The translations under genes were made by a program, and so were the position numbers. A stretch of 64,000 nt of DNA from Streptomyces sp. NBC_00663 (GTDB taxonomy: Bacteria > Actinomycetota > Actinomycetes > Streptomycetales > Streptomycetaceae): assembly GCF_036226885.1 (NCBI RefSeq), contig NZ_CP109027.1, positions 5,890,001 through 5,954,000 of the forward strand, read 5' to 3'. The notes below the pieces were generated by a model. It ran no database searches. It saw only the letters and a program-made list of their open reading frames with translations, and was not told where the DNA came from. Shown here in pieces: positions 17,217-24,753 of the stretch. Each line of letters begins with the position of its first letter. Positions within the stretch are counted from its first letter, which is position 1.

Positions 17217-17245
17217 TGTGGGCATGTTCATGTAGTCCCTAGCCT
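17216..17245 (+). promoter_or_regulatory. candidate promoter of the sugar ABC/hexosaminidase operon
   Basis: TTGTGG (17216-17221) and TAGCCT (17240-17245) are separated by 18 bp. The start of transcription would be near 17252, about 65 bases before the start codon. The -35 abuts the DasR-like site, so a bound repressor would block polymerase. Confidence 0.5.
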
Positions 17246-17316
17246 CCGTTGTGCAGAGCGAAATCGCCATTGCATATGTTGCAACGCATCGCATCCTTGC
17301 TCGGAGGCCCCACTCC

Positions 17317-18609
17317 ATGAAGCTCTCCCCCCGGCTGACCGTGCTCCTGACCGCCCTCGCCCTCACCGCCTGCGCTCCCCAGACCTCCTCCAACTCGTCC
17401 TCCGACAAGGACGACAAGACCGGCACCCTGCGCGTCTGGCTCTTCCAGGAGGTCGGCAACAAGCCCAAGGAGAAGGTCGTCGACTCCGTGGTCGCCGCCT
17501 TCGAGAAGGCCCACGACGGCACGAAGGTCGACGTGGAGTACATCCCGGTCGACACCCGCGCCCAGCGCGTCAAGGCCGCCTTCAACGACCCGGCGTCCGC
17601 TCCCGACGTCATGGAGTACGGCAACACCGACACCGCCGGCTATGTGAAGGACGGCGGACTCCTCGACATCACCCAGGAGTTCGGCGCCTGGCCCGAGGCC
17701 AAGGACACCGACCCCACCGCGAAGACGTCCGTCACCGTGGCCGGCAAGGTCTACGGCGCGCCCTTCTACGTCGGTGTCCGCGCCCTGTACTACCGCACGG
17801 ACGTCTTCAAGGAGCTGGGCCTCGAAGTCCCCCGGTCCCTGTCCGAGTTGGCCGCGACGGCCCGGAAGATCCGCGCCGCGAAGCCCGAGTTGTACGGCCT
17901 GGTCGTCGGCGGCGCCTATACCTACGGCGCGATGCCGTTCGTCTGGGCCGGCGGCGGTGAGATCGCCACCGCCGAGGGCGGCTCGTACACCTCGGCGATC
18001 GACGGCGCGGCGGCCCGCAAGGGCATCACGGCGTACACCTCCCTGTTCTCCGACGACAACTGCCCCGCCGCCAAGTGCGCCGGCTTCGGCGGCAACGACA
18101 CGGTCACCGCGTTCGCCGCCGGCAAGGCAGGCATGGCGATCGGCGGCGACTTCAGCCACACGGCGGTGGAGGCGGGCAAGGTGAAGGGCAAGTACGCGGT
18201 GGTGCCGCTGCCCGGCGTCGCGTCCGGCTCGATCGCTCCCGCCTTCGCGGGCGGCAACAACATCGGCGTACTGAAGAGCACCTCGCACCGCACGCTGGCC
18301 GTGCGGCTGATGGAGCAACTGGCCTCGAAGAAGACGCAGGCCGCGCTCTTCGACGCGATGGGCTTCCTGCCGACCTTCGGGGACGTACGGCAACAGGCGG
18401 CGAAGAAGGAGCCGTTCGTGAAGCCGTTCGTGGAGACCCTGGGCGCCGGGACGAAGTTCGTGCCCGCGTCGCCCGCCTGGTCGCAGATCGACTCCTCGCT
18501 AGTCCTGCCGACGATGTTCCAGGAGGTCATCAGCGGAAAGAAGTCGGTCGCGGCGGCCTCCGCGGACGCGGCGAAGAAGATGAACGACGCGTTCGGCTCC
18601 GCCGGATGA
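17317..18609 (+). CDS. sugar ABC transporter substrate-binding lipoprotein
   Basis: The product has 430 residues: a signal peptide with lipobox LALTAC near residue 18, a Ser/Asp/Lys linker, then a family 1 binding-protein fold (GTLRVWLFQEVGNKPKE, FVWAGGGEIATAEGG, GGDFSHTAVEAGKVKGKYAV, the last two quoted as landmarks near 210 and 290). Anchored outside the membrane, it would capture an oligosaccharide for the two permeases that follow by four-base overlaps. Chitobiose or GlcNAc oligomers are the likely ligands, judged from the GH20 gene and DasR-like site. The ATPase is absent and probably supplied by the shared MsiK. Confidence 0.88.
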   Translation: MKLSPRLTVLLTALALTACAPQTSSNSSSDKDDKTGTLRVWLFQEVGNKPKEKVVDSVVAAFEKAHDGTKVDVEYIPVDTRAQRVKAAFNDPASAPDVMEYGNTDTAGYVKDGGLLDITQEFGAWPEAKDTDPTAKTSVTVAGKVYGAPFYVGVRALYYRTDVFKELGLEVPRSLSELAATARKIRAAKPELYGLVVGGAYTYGAMPFVWAGGGEIATAEGGSYTSAIDGAAARKGITAYTSLFSDDNCPAAKCAGFGGNDTVTAFAAGKAGMAIGGDFSHTAVEAGKVKGKYAVVPLPGVASGSIAPAFAGGNNIGVLKSTSHRTLAVRLMEQLASKKTQAALFDAMGFLPTFGDVRQQAAKKEPFVKPFVETLGAGTKFVPASPAWSQIDSSLVLPTMFQEVISGKKSVAAASADAAKKMNDAFGSAG

Positions 18610-19496
18610 CCCCGGTGACCCACCGCACCACCTGGACGCCGTGGCTCTATCTGGCCCCCGCTCTGGTCGTCCTCGGCGGACTGCTCGTCTACCCCATCTA
18701 CCAACTAGGCCTGATCTCGTTCTTCCGGTACACCCAGGCCCAGGTCAGCGGTGGTGAACCGACCGCCTTCGAAGGATTCGGGAACTATCGGGAGCTCTTC
18801 GCCGACGAGCAGTTCTGGCAGGTGCTGCTGGCCACCGTGGTCTTCGCGGCCGCCTGCGTCGTCTCCACCCTCGCCGTCGGCTGCGCGCTCGCCGTCCTGC
18901 TCACCCGGGTGCGTGCCGTGCCGCGGCTGGCGCTGATGCTGGCCGCGCTGGGGGCGTGGGCGACACCGGCGGTGACCGGGTCGACGGTCTGGCTGCTCCT
19001 GTTCGACCCGGACTTCGGGCCGGTCAACCGGGTCCTCGGCCTCGGCGACCACTCCTGGACGTACGGGCGTTACTCCGCCTTCCTGCTCGTCCTGCTCGAA
19101 GTGGTCTGGTGCTCCTTCCCGTTCGTGATGGTCACCGTCTACGCCGGTATCCGCACCGTCCCCGCCGAGGTGCTGGAGGCGGCCTCCCTCGACGGCGCCT
19201 CCCAGTGGCGGATCTGGCGCTCGGTGCTGGCGCCGATGCTGCGGCCGATCCTGGTGGTCGTCACCATCCAGTCGGTCATCTGGGACTTCAAGATCTTCAC
19301 TCAGATCTACGTCATGACGAACGGCGGCGGCATCGCGGGCCAGAACCTCGTCCTCAACGTCTACGCCTACCAGCAGGCGTTCGCCTCCTCGCAGTACGGC
19401 CTCGGCTCGGCGATCGGGGTCGTGATGCTGCTGATCCTGCTCGCCGTGACCCTCGGCTATCTACGGCTGCTGCGCCGCCAGGGGGAGGAGCTGTGA
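18606..19496 (+). CDS. sugar ABC transporter permease (MalF type)
   Basis: The product has 296 residues from an ATG overlapping the binding-protein stop by four bases. It has six membrane helices and the cytoplasmic EAA loop EVLEAASLDGASQWRIWRSV near residue 195, which docks to the ATPase. It forms the membrane channel with the next gene product. Both permeases are in a strictly overlapping operon. Confidence 0.9.
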   Translation: MTPVTHRTTWTPWLYLAPALVVLGGLLVYPIYQLGLISFFRYTQAQVSGGEPTAFEGFGNYRELFADEQFWQVLLATVVFAAACVVSTLAVGCALAVLLTRVRAVPRLALMLAALGAWATPAVTGSTVWLLLFDPDFGPVNRVLGLGDHSWTYGRYSAFLLVLLEVVWCSFPFVMVTVYAGIRTVPAEVLEAASLDGASQWRIWRSVLAPMLRPILVVVTIQSVIWDFKIFTQIYVMTNGGGIAGQNLVLNVYAYQQAFASSQYGLGSAIGVVMLLILLAVTLGYLRLLRRQGEEL

Positions 19497-20338
19497 ATCT
19501 TCTTCGGGGCCTTGTGGCCCGCCCGTGGCGGTTCGCGGCAGAGGCGTCGGCTCTGCTGATCGCGGCCGTCGTCGCCTTCCCCCTCTACTGGATGGTGCTG
19601 AGCGCCTTCAGACCGGCCGGGGAGATCGAGTCGAGCGAGCCGCGGCCATGGACGCTTTCGCCTTCTCTGGATTCCTTCCGGCGGGTGTTCGGCCAACAGG
19701 ATTTTGGTCGGTATTTCGTCAACAGCCTTGTCGTGGCGGGCAGTGTGGTGATCGCCTCCGCGTTCATCGCGTTTCTCGCGGCGACCGCCGTGACCCGATT
19801 CCGGTTCCGCTTCCGGACCACCCTGCTGATCATGTTTCTGGTGGCGCAGACGGTGCCGGTGGAGGCGCTGACGATCCCCTTGTTCTTCCAGCTGCGGGAC
19901 GTCGGTCTGCTGAACTCGCTGGGTTCGCTGATCCTGCCCCACATCGCCTTCTCGCTGCCCTTCGCGATCTGGATGCTGCGGGGGTTCGTGAAAGCGGTGC
20001 CTCAGGCCCTGGAGGAGGCCGCGTACATCGACGGGGCGGGCCGGGTGCGATTCCTGTGGCAGATCCTTTTCCCTCTCGTGTTCCCGGGGTTGTTGGCGAC
20101 GAGCGTGTTCTCCTTCATCTCGGCCTGGAACGACTTCCTCTTCGCCAAGTCGTTCCTCATCAGCGACACTTCCCAGTCGACCCTGCCGATGGCCCTGCTG
20201 GTCTTCTACAAGCCGGACGAGCCGGACTGGGGCGGGGTCATGGCGGCGTCCACGGTGATGACGATTCCGGTGCTGGTGTTCTTCGTACTCGTACAGCGAC
20301 GTCTGGTCTCCGGGCTGGGCGGAGCGGTCAAGGACTGA
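19493..20338 (+). CDS. sugar ABC transporter permease (MalG type)
   Basis: The product has 281 residues from a GTG overlapping the previous stop. It has six membrane helices and the EAA loop ALEEAAYIDGAGRVRFLWQI near residue 175. It pairs with the MalF-type permease. A run of about 200 bases near 19,640-19,830 uses more A/T at third positions than its neighbours. It ends 15 bases before the hexosaminidase start, so the four genes probably form one operon. Confidence 0.9.
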   Translation: MNLLRGLVARPWRFAAEASALLIAAVVAFPLYWMVLSAFRPAGEIESSEPRPWTLSPSLDSFRRVFGQQDFGRYFVNSLVVAGSVVIASAFIAFLAATAVTRFRFRFRTTLLIMFLVAQTVPVEALTIPLFFQLRDVGLLNSLGSLILPHIAFSLPFAIWMLRGFVKAVPQALEEAAYIDGAGRVRFLWQILFPLVFPGLLATSVFSFISAWNDFLFAKSFLISDTSQSTLPMALLVFYKPDEPDWGGVMAASTVMTIPVLVFFVLVQRRLVSGLGGAVKD

Positions 20339-20353
20339 AAGGCCTGATCATTC

Positions 20354-21964
20354 ATGGATCTCATTCCGGCACCTGACCGGGCGGAGCGGACCGAGGGCTT
20401 CCGTGAACTCGGCGACGGCTTCGGGATCGAGGCCGGGCCGGGCACCGAGGACACCGCGCGCTGGCTGCGCGCGACGCTCGGCGCGGCGACCGGGCTCACC
20501 CTGCCGCCCAAGAAGGGGGACGAGCACGACGTCCTCCACCTTTCCGTCCGGCCCGGACTGGACGACGAGGCCTATCGCCTCGTAGTCGCCCCCCACGGCG
20601 TCCACCTCCAGGGCGGCTCGCCCGCCGGTGTCTTCTGGGGCGCGCAGACGCTGCGCCAGCTCCTCGGCCCCGACGCCTTCCGGCGCGCACCCCTTCCCGG
20701 CCGTACCTGGCGGCTGCCCCTGACGGAGATCCAGGACTCCCCTCGATTCCGCTGGCGCGGCCTCATGCTCGACGTGGCCCGGCACTTCATGCCCAAGGAC
20801 GGGGTCCTGCGCTACCTCGACCTGATGGCCGCCCACAAACTCAACGTCTTCCACTTCCACTTGACGGACGACCAGGGCTGGCGCGTCGAGATCAAGAGGC
20901 ACCCCCGGCTCACCGAGGTCGGCTCATGGCGGGCGCGGACGAAATTCGGCCACCGGGCCTCGCCGCTGTGGGAGGAGAAGCCGCACGGTGGCTACTACAC
21001 CCAGGACGACATCCGGGAGATCGTCGCCTACGCCGCCGAGCGGCATATCACCGTCGTCCCGGAAATCGACGTACCCGGACACTCGCAGGCCGCCATCGCC
21101 GCATACCCGGAACTCGGCAACACCGATGTGATCGACACGACTTCCCTCTCCGTCTGGGACAACTGGGGGATCTCCGCGAACGTACTCGCCCCCACTGACA
21201 ACACCCTGCGCTTCTACGAAGGGGTCTTCGAGGAACTTCTGGAACTGTTCCCCGGGGAGTTCGTCCACATCGGCGGTGACGAATGCCTCAAGGACCAGTG
21301 GCGGCAGTCGGCCACGGCACAGGCCCGTATCAAGGAACTCGGCGTCGGTGACGAGGACGGACTTCAGGCGTGGTTCGTACGGCACTTCGACACATGGCTC
21401 TCCGCGCGCGGGCGCAGGCTCATCGGCTGGGACGAGATTCTCGAGGGCGGCCTCGCCGAGGGCGCGGCGGTGTCCTCCTGGCGCGGGTACGGGGCCGGGG
21501 TGACGGCCGCCCGCGCGGGCCACGACGTCGTCATGTGCCCCGAGCAGCACGTCTACTTGGACTACCGGCAGGCCGACGGCCCCGACGAGCCGGTGCCCAT
21601 CGCCTATGTGCGCACCCTGGAGGACGTGTACCGCTTCGAGCCCGTTCCCGCGGAGCTGACCGCGGACGAGGCGGCGCACGTGCTCGGCACACAGGCCAAC
21701 CTGTGGACCGAGGTGATGGAGGACCACGCGCGCGTGGACTACCAGGCCTTCCCCCGGCTCGCGGCCTTCGCCGAAGTCGCCTGGAGCACCCTGCCCGCCC
21801 CGGGCGAGCGGGACTTCGCCGGCTTCGAGCGGCGGATGGCCGCCCATTACCGGCGACTTGACGCCCTCGGCGTCGGCTACCGGCCGCCCACCGGTCCGCT
21901 GCCGTGGCAGCGGCGCCCCGGAGTGCCCGGTCGCCCGATCGAGGGGTCACCGCCGAACAAGTAG
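20354..21964 (+). CDS. beta-N-acetylhexosaminidase (glycoside hydrolase family 20)
   Basis: The product has 536 residues. An N-terminal GH20b-type domain (about 1-125) precedes the catalytic barrel: FRWRGLMLDVARHF, KLNVFHFHLTDDQGWR, PEIDVPGHSQAAI, and the catalytic Asp-Glu pair in HIGGDECLKDQW near residues 309-310. The Asp positions the substrate N-acetyl group, which acts as nucleophile. It releases terminal GlcNAc from chitobiose and related sugars. There is no signal peptide, so it acts in the cytosol on sugars brought in by the upstream transporter. Confidence 0.93.
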   Translation: MDLIPAPDRAERTEGFRELGDGFGIEAGPGTEDTARWLRATLGAATGLTLPPKKGDEHDVLHLSVRPGLDDEAYRLVVAPHGVHLQGGSPAGVFWGAQTLRQLLGPDAFRRAPLPGRTWRLPLTEIQDSPRFRWRGLMLDVARHFMPKDGVLRYLDLMAAHKLNVFHFHLTDDQGWRVEIKRHPRLTEVGSWRARTKFGHRASPLWEEKPHGGYYTQDDIREIVAYAAERHITVVPEIDVPGHSQAAIAAYPELGNTDVIDTTSLSVWDNWGISANVLAPTDNTLRFYEGVFEELLELFPGEFVHIGGDECLKDQWRQSATAQARIKELGVGDEDGLQAWFVRHFDTWLSARGRRLIGWDEILEGGLAEGAAVSSWRGYGAGVTAARAGHDVVMCPEQHVYLDYRQADGPDEPVPIAYVRTLEDVYRFEPVPAELTADEAAHVLGTQANLWTEVMEDHARVDYQAFPRLAAFAEVAWSTLPAPGERDFAGFERRMAAHYRRLDALGVGYRPPTGPLPWQRRPGVPGRPIEGSPPNK

Positions 21965-22189
21965 TGGAGAAATCCCGGCAGGATCACTGAAGAGAGGCAA
22001 TTCGCTCACACCGGTGATGCCGTACGAAAACGGACCATCTCCCCGATGAGGTGGGCGAATGCCGTCTACCGGACCCCGTTCTTCGGGCCCTGCGAAGATG
22101 TGCCAGAGTTGCCACGTCCGCCCTGTCAGCACGTACCGTACGGCAGCAACAGGTGGGACCAGGTGGGGCAGCGGGAAGGGGCAGCCGGT

Positions 22190-23083
22190 TTGACCACGCA
22201 CGCACCGCAGGCGGCGCAGGCCGTCACGCTGCCCACGACGCTCGACGAGGCCGTGGCGGCACTGGCCGCCACGCCCGCCGCCGTGCCCGTCGCGGGCGGC
22301 ACCGATCTCATGGCATCGGTGAACTCCGGCCAGCTCAGGCCCGCCGCACTGGTGGGCCTCGGCCGGATCAGCGAGATCCGCGGCTGGCAGTACCAGGACG
22401 GGCACGCCCTGCTCGGCGCCGGGCTCACCCACGCGCGCATGGGCCGCCCCGACTTCGCCGCCCTCATCCCCGCGCTCGCCGCCTCCGCGCGCGCCGCGGG
22501 ACCCCCGCAGATCCGCAACGCGGGCACTCTGGGCGGCAACATCGCCTCGGCGTCCCCCACCGGCGACGCGCTCCCGGTGCTCGCCGCCCTGGAGGCGACG
22601 CTGATCATCGCGGGCCCGGGCGGAGCCCGCCGGGAACTGCCGGTGTCGCATCTGCTGGCCGGGATGGACCTGCTGCGCGGCGGTGAACTCATCGGCTTCG
22701 TGCGCGTGCCGCTGCTGCACGCCCCGCAGGTCTTCCTCAAGGCCACCGGCCGCACCGGCCCCGGGCGGGCCATCGCCTCCGTCGCGCTTGTCCTCGACCC
22801 CGCCCGGCGCGGCGTCAGGTGCGCCGTCGGAGCCATAGCGCCGATGCCGCTGCGGCCCCTGGACGCCGAGCAGTGGGTCGGCCGGCTGATCGACTGGGAC
22901 AACAGCCGCGCGCTCGTCCCGGAGGCGCTGCACGCCTTCGGCGAGTACGTGGCCGCGGCCTGCATCCCCGACCCGGTCCCGGAGCCCGACGGCTCCGTGC
23001 AGCCGCTTCCGCCCGCCGTACTGCACCTGCGGCGCACCGTCGCCGCGCTGGCCCGACGAGCACTGGGGAGGGCACTGTCGTGA
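22190..23083 (+). CDS. molybdenum hydroxylase FAD-binding subunit (xanthine dehydrogenase family)
   Basis: The product has 297 residues. I chose the TTG at 22190, which has GGGAAGGGG upstream and gives the normal subunit length; the frame is open further upstream without a good site. Family landmarks are VPVAGGTDLMASVNSGQLRP near residue 28, and RNAGTLGGNIASASPTGD near 110, which hold FAD. It passes electrons from the Fe-S subunit to NAD+ or another acceptor. It overlaps the Fe-S subunit gene by four bases. Confidence 0.88.
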   Translation: MTTHAPQAAQAVTLPTTLDEAVAALAATPAAVPVAGGTDLMASVNSGQLRPAALVGLGRISEIRGWQYQDGHALLGAGLTHARMGRPDFAALIPALAASARAAGPPQIRNAGTLGGNIASASPTGDALPVLAALEATLIIAGPGGARRELPVSHLLAGMDLLRGGELIGFVRVPLLHAPQVFLKATGRTGPGRAIASVALVLDPARRGVRCAVGAIAPMPLRPLDAEQWVGRLIDWDNSRALVPEALHAFGEYVAAACIPDPVPEPDGSVQPLPPAVLHLRRTVAALARRALGRALS

Positions 23084-24753
23084 CCGACGACCAGCACGGA
23101 GAGAGCGGCGCGCCCCACAGCGGCGGCCGCTGGGACCCGCTGCCCCAGGGCGACTACGACGACGGCGCCACCGCCTTCGTGAAGCTCCCCGAAGGCGGCA
23201 TCGACGCCCTGCTGGCCTCCGACAGCCCGCTCGCGGCGCCCGGCCACGGCTATGTGCCGCCGCAGATAACGGTCGCGCCCGGCGGAGCGGCCGGTACGGA
23301 CCCGGCGGCCACCGGCACCTGGGCCGCGGCCCCCGCCGGCGGCACGCAGTGGCCCGACCCGAACGCGGTGCCGCAGGACGGGCACACCGCCGGGAACGAC
23401 CAGTTCACGTACAACCCGGGGGCGACCGGGCAGTGGACCTTCCAGGACGCCGCGGAGTCCGCTCCGGCGCCCGGCCACGACGTCACCGGGCAGTGGTCCA
23501 TCCCCGTCGCCGGGGGTGACCTTCCGGACGAATCGGGCGAGTTCACGACATCGTCCCTCGTCGAGCAGTGGGGCGGCACCCCGCCGGCCACCCTGCCCGG
23601 CGGCGCGGCCGCACCCTGGGCGACGCAGACGGGACAGCCGTGGGACACCGGGGCGTCGGACGCCGGGCAGGAACACGGCGTACCGGTCGGCGACGGGCAC
23701 GGGCACGTACCGTCCGCCCCGCACCCCGGTGCCCACGAGGTCACCGACGCGCCGGACCATTACGCGCCGGACGGCCACGCGCGCGTCGGGGCGGGCCCGG
23801 ACACGCCCGGGCAGCCGCCCGCCGCCGGCCCGGACCCGGCGCAGGCATCCGCGCCGCACACCCCGGACGGGGCGTCCGCCTCCGCGGGGAGCCCTGCCGC
23901 AGACGTCTCACGGCCCTCTCCCGGCGACGGTGAGGCCCCCACGGCACCCGCCGCGGCTCCCACGGCACCCGAGGGCCCCGAGGGCGCTCAAGAGGCCGTG
24001 GAGACCGCCGAGGAGGCCCCGGAGCCGCGCCCCGACCACGCCCCGGCCGACAGCGGCGACGCCGAGTCCGGCGCGGAGGAGCACACCGAGGACTCCACGG
24101 CCCCGGCCGAACAGCCCCCCGCCTTCCCCGGCGAGGAACACCCTCTCGCCGACTACGTCCTGCGCGTCAACGGCGTCGAACGCCCCGTCGCCGACGCCTG
24201 GATCGGCGAGTCGCTGCTCTACGTGCTGCGCGAGCGCCTCGGTCTCGCCGGCGCCAAGGACGGCTGCTCGCAGGGCGAGTGCGGTGCCTGCAACGTCCAG
24301 GTCGACGGGCGGCTCGTCGCCTCCTGCCTGGTCCCGGCCGTCACCGCCGCCGGCAGCGAGGTCCGTACCGTCGAGGGACTCGCCGAGGACGGCCGCCCCT
24401 CCGACGTGCAGCGGGCGCTCGCCCGGTGCGGCGCGGTGCAGTGCGGCTTCTGCGTGCCGGGCATGGCGATGACCGTGCACGACCTGCTGGAGGGCAACCC
24501 GGCGCCGACCGAGCTGGAGACCCGCCAGGCGCTCTGCGGCAACCTGTGCCGCTGCTCCGGCTACCGGGGCGTCGTCGACGCCGTCCAGGAGGTCGTCGCC
24601 GAGCGGTCGGCACACGCCGCCGGGGACTCCGAGTCAAACGGCGAAGAGGCACGTATTCCCCATCAGGCAGGCCCCGGAGCCGGCGGAGTCAACCCGTCGG
24701 CCTTCGAACCGAAGCACGACCAGGCGTACGGACCGGACGGAGGCCAGGCGTGA
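23080..24753 (+). CDS. molybdenum hydroxylase 2Fe-2S subunit with very long disordered N-terminal extension
   Basis: The product has 557 residues; the usual subunit is about 160. The GTG at 23080 follows GGGGAGGG and overlaps the FAD-subunit stop. Residues 1-350 are Pro/Ala/Gly/Asp-rich with a few TGQW-type repeats and no fold. The normal domain starts near 358: plant-type cluster CSQGECGACNVQVDGRLVAS near 396, then the second cluster CGAVQCGFC and CGNLCRCSGY near 454-495. It carries electrons from molybdopterin to FAD. Intact frame and codon use show that the extension is translated. Confidence 0.88.
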   Translation: MTDDQHGESGAPHSGGRWDPLPQGDYDDGATAFVKLPEGGIDALLASDSPLAAPGHGYVPPQITVAPGGAAGTDPAATGTWAAAPAGGTQWPDPNAVPQDGHTAGNDQFTYNPGATGQWTFQDAAESAPAPGHDVTGQWSIPVAGGDLPDESGEFTTSSLVEQWGGTPPATLPGGAAAPWATQTGQPWDTGASDAGQEHGVPVGDGHGHVPSAPHPGAHEVTDAPDHYAPDGHARVGAGPDTPGQPPAAGPDPAQASAPHTPDGASASAGSPAADVSRPSPGDGEAPTAPAAAPTAPEGPEGAQEAVETAEEAPEPRPDHAPADSGDAESGAEEHTEDSTAPAEQPPAFPGEEHPLADYVLRVNGVERPVADAWIGESLLYVLRERLGLAGAKDGCSQGECGACNVQVDGRLVASCLVPAVTAAGSEVRTVEGLAEDGRPSDVQRALARCGAVQCGFCVPGMAMTVHDLLEGNPAPTELETRQALCGNLCRCSGYRGVVDAVQEVVAERSAHAAGDSESNGEEARIPHQAGPGAGGVNPSAFEPKHDQAYGPDGGQA

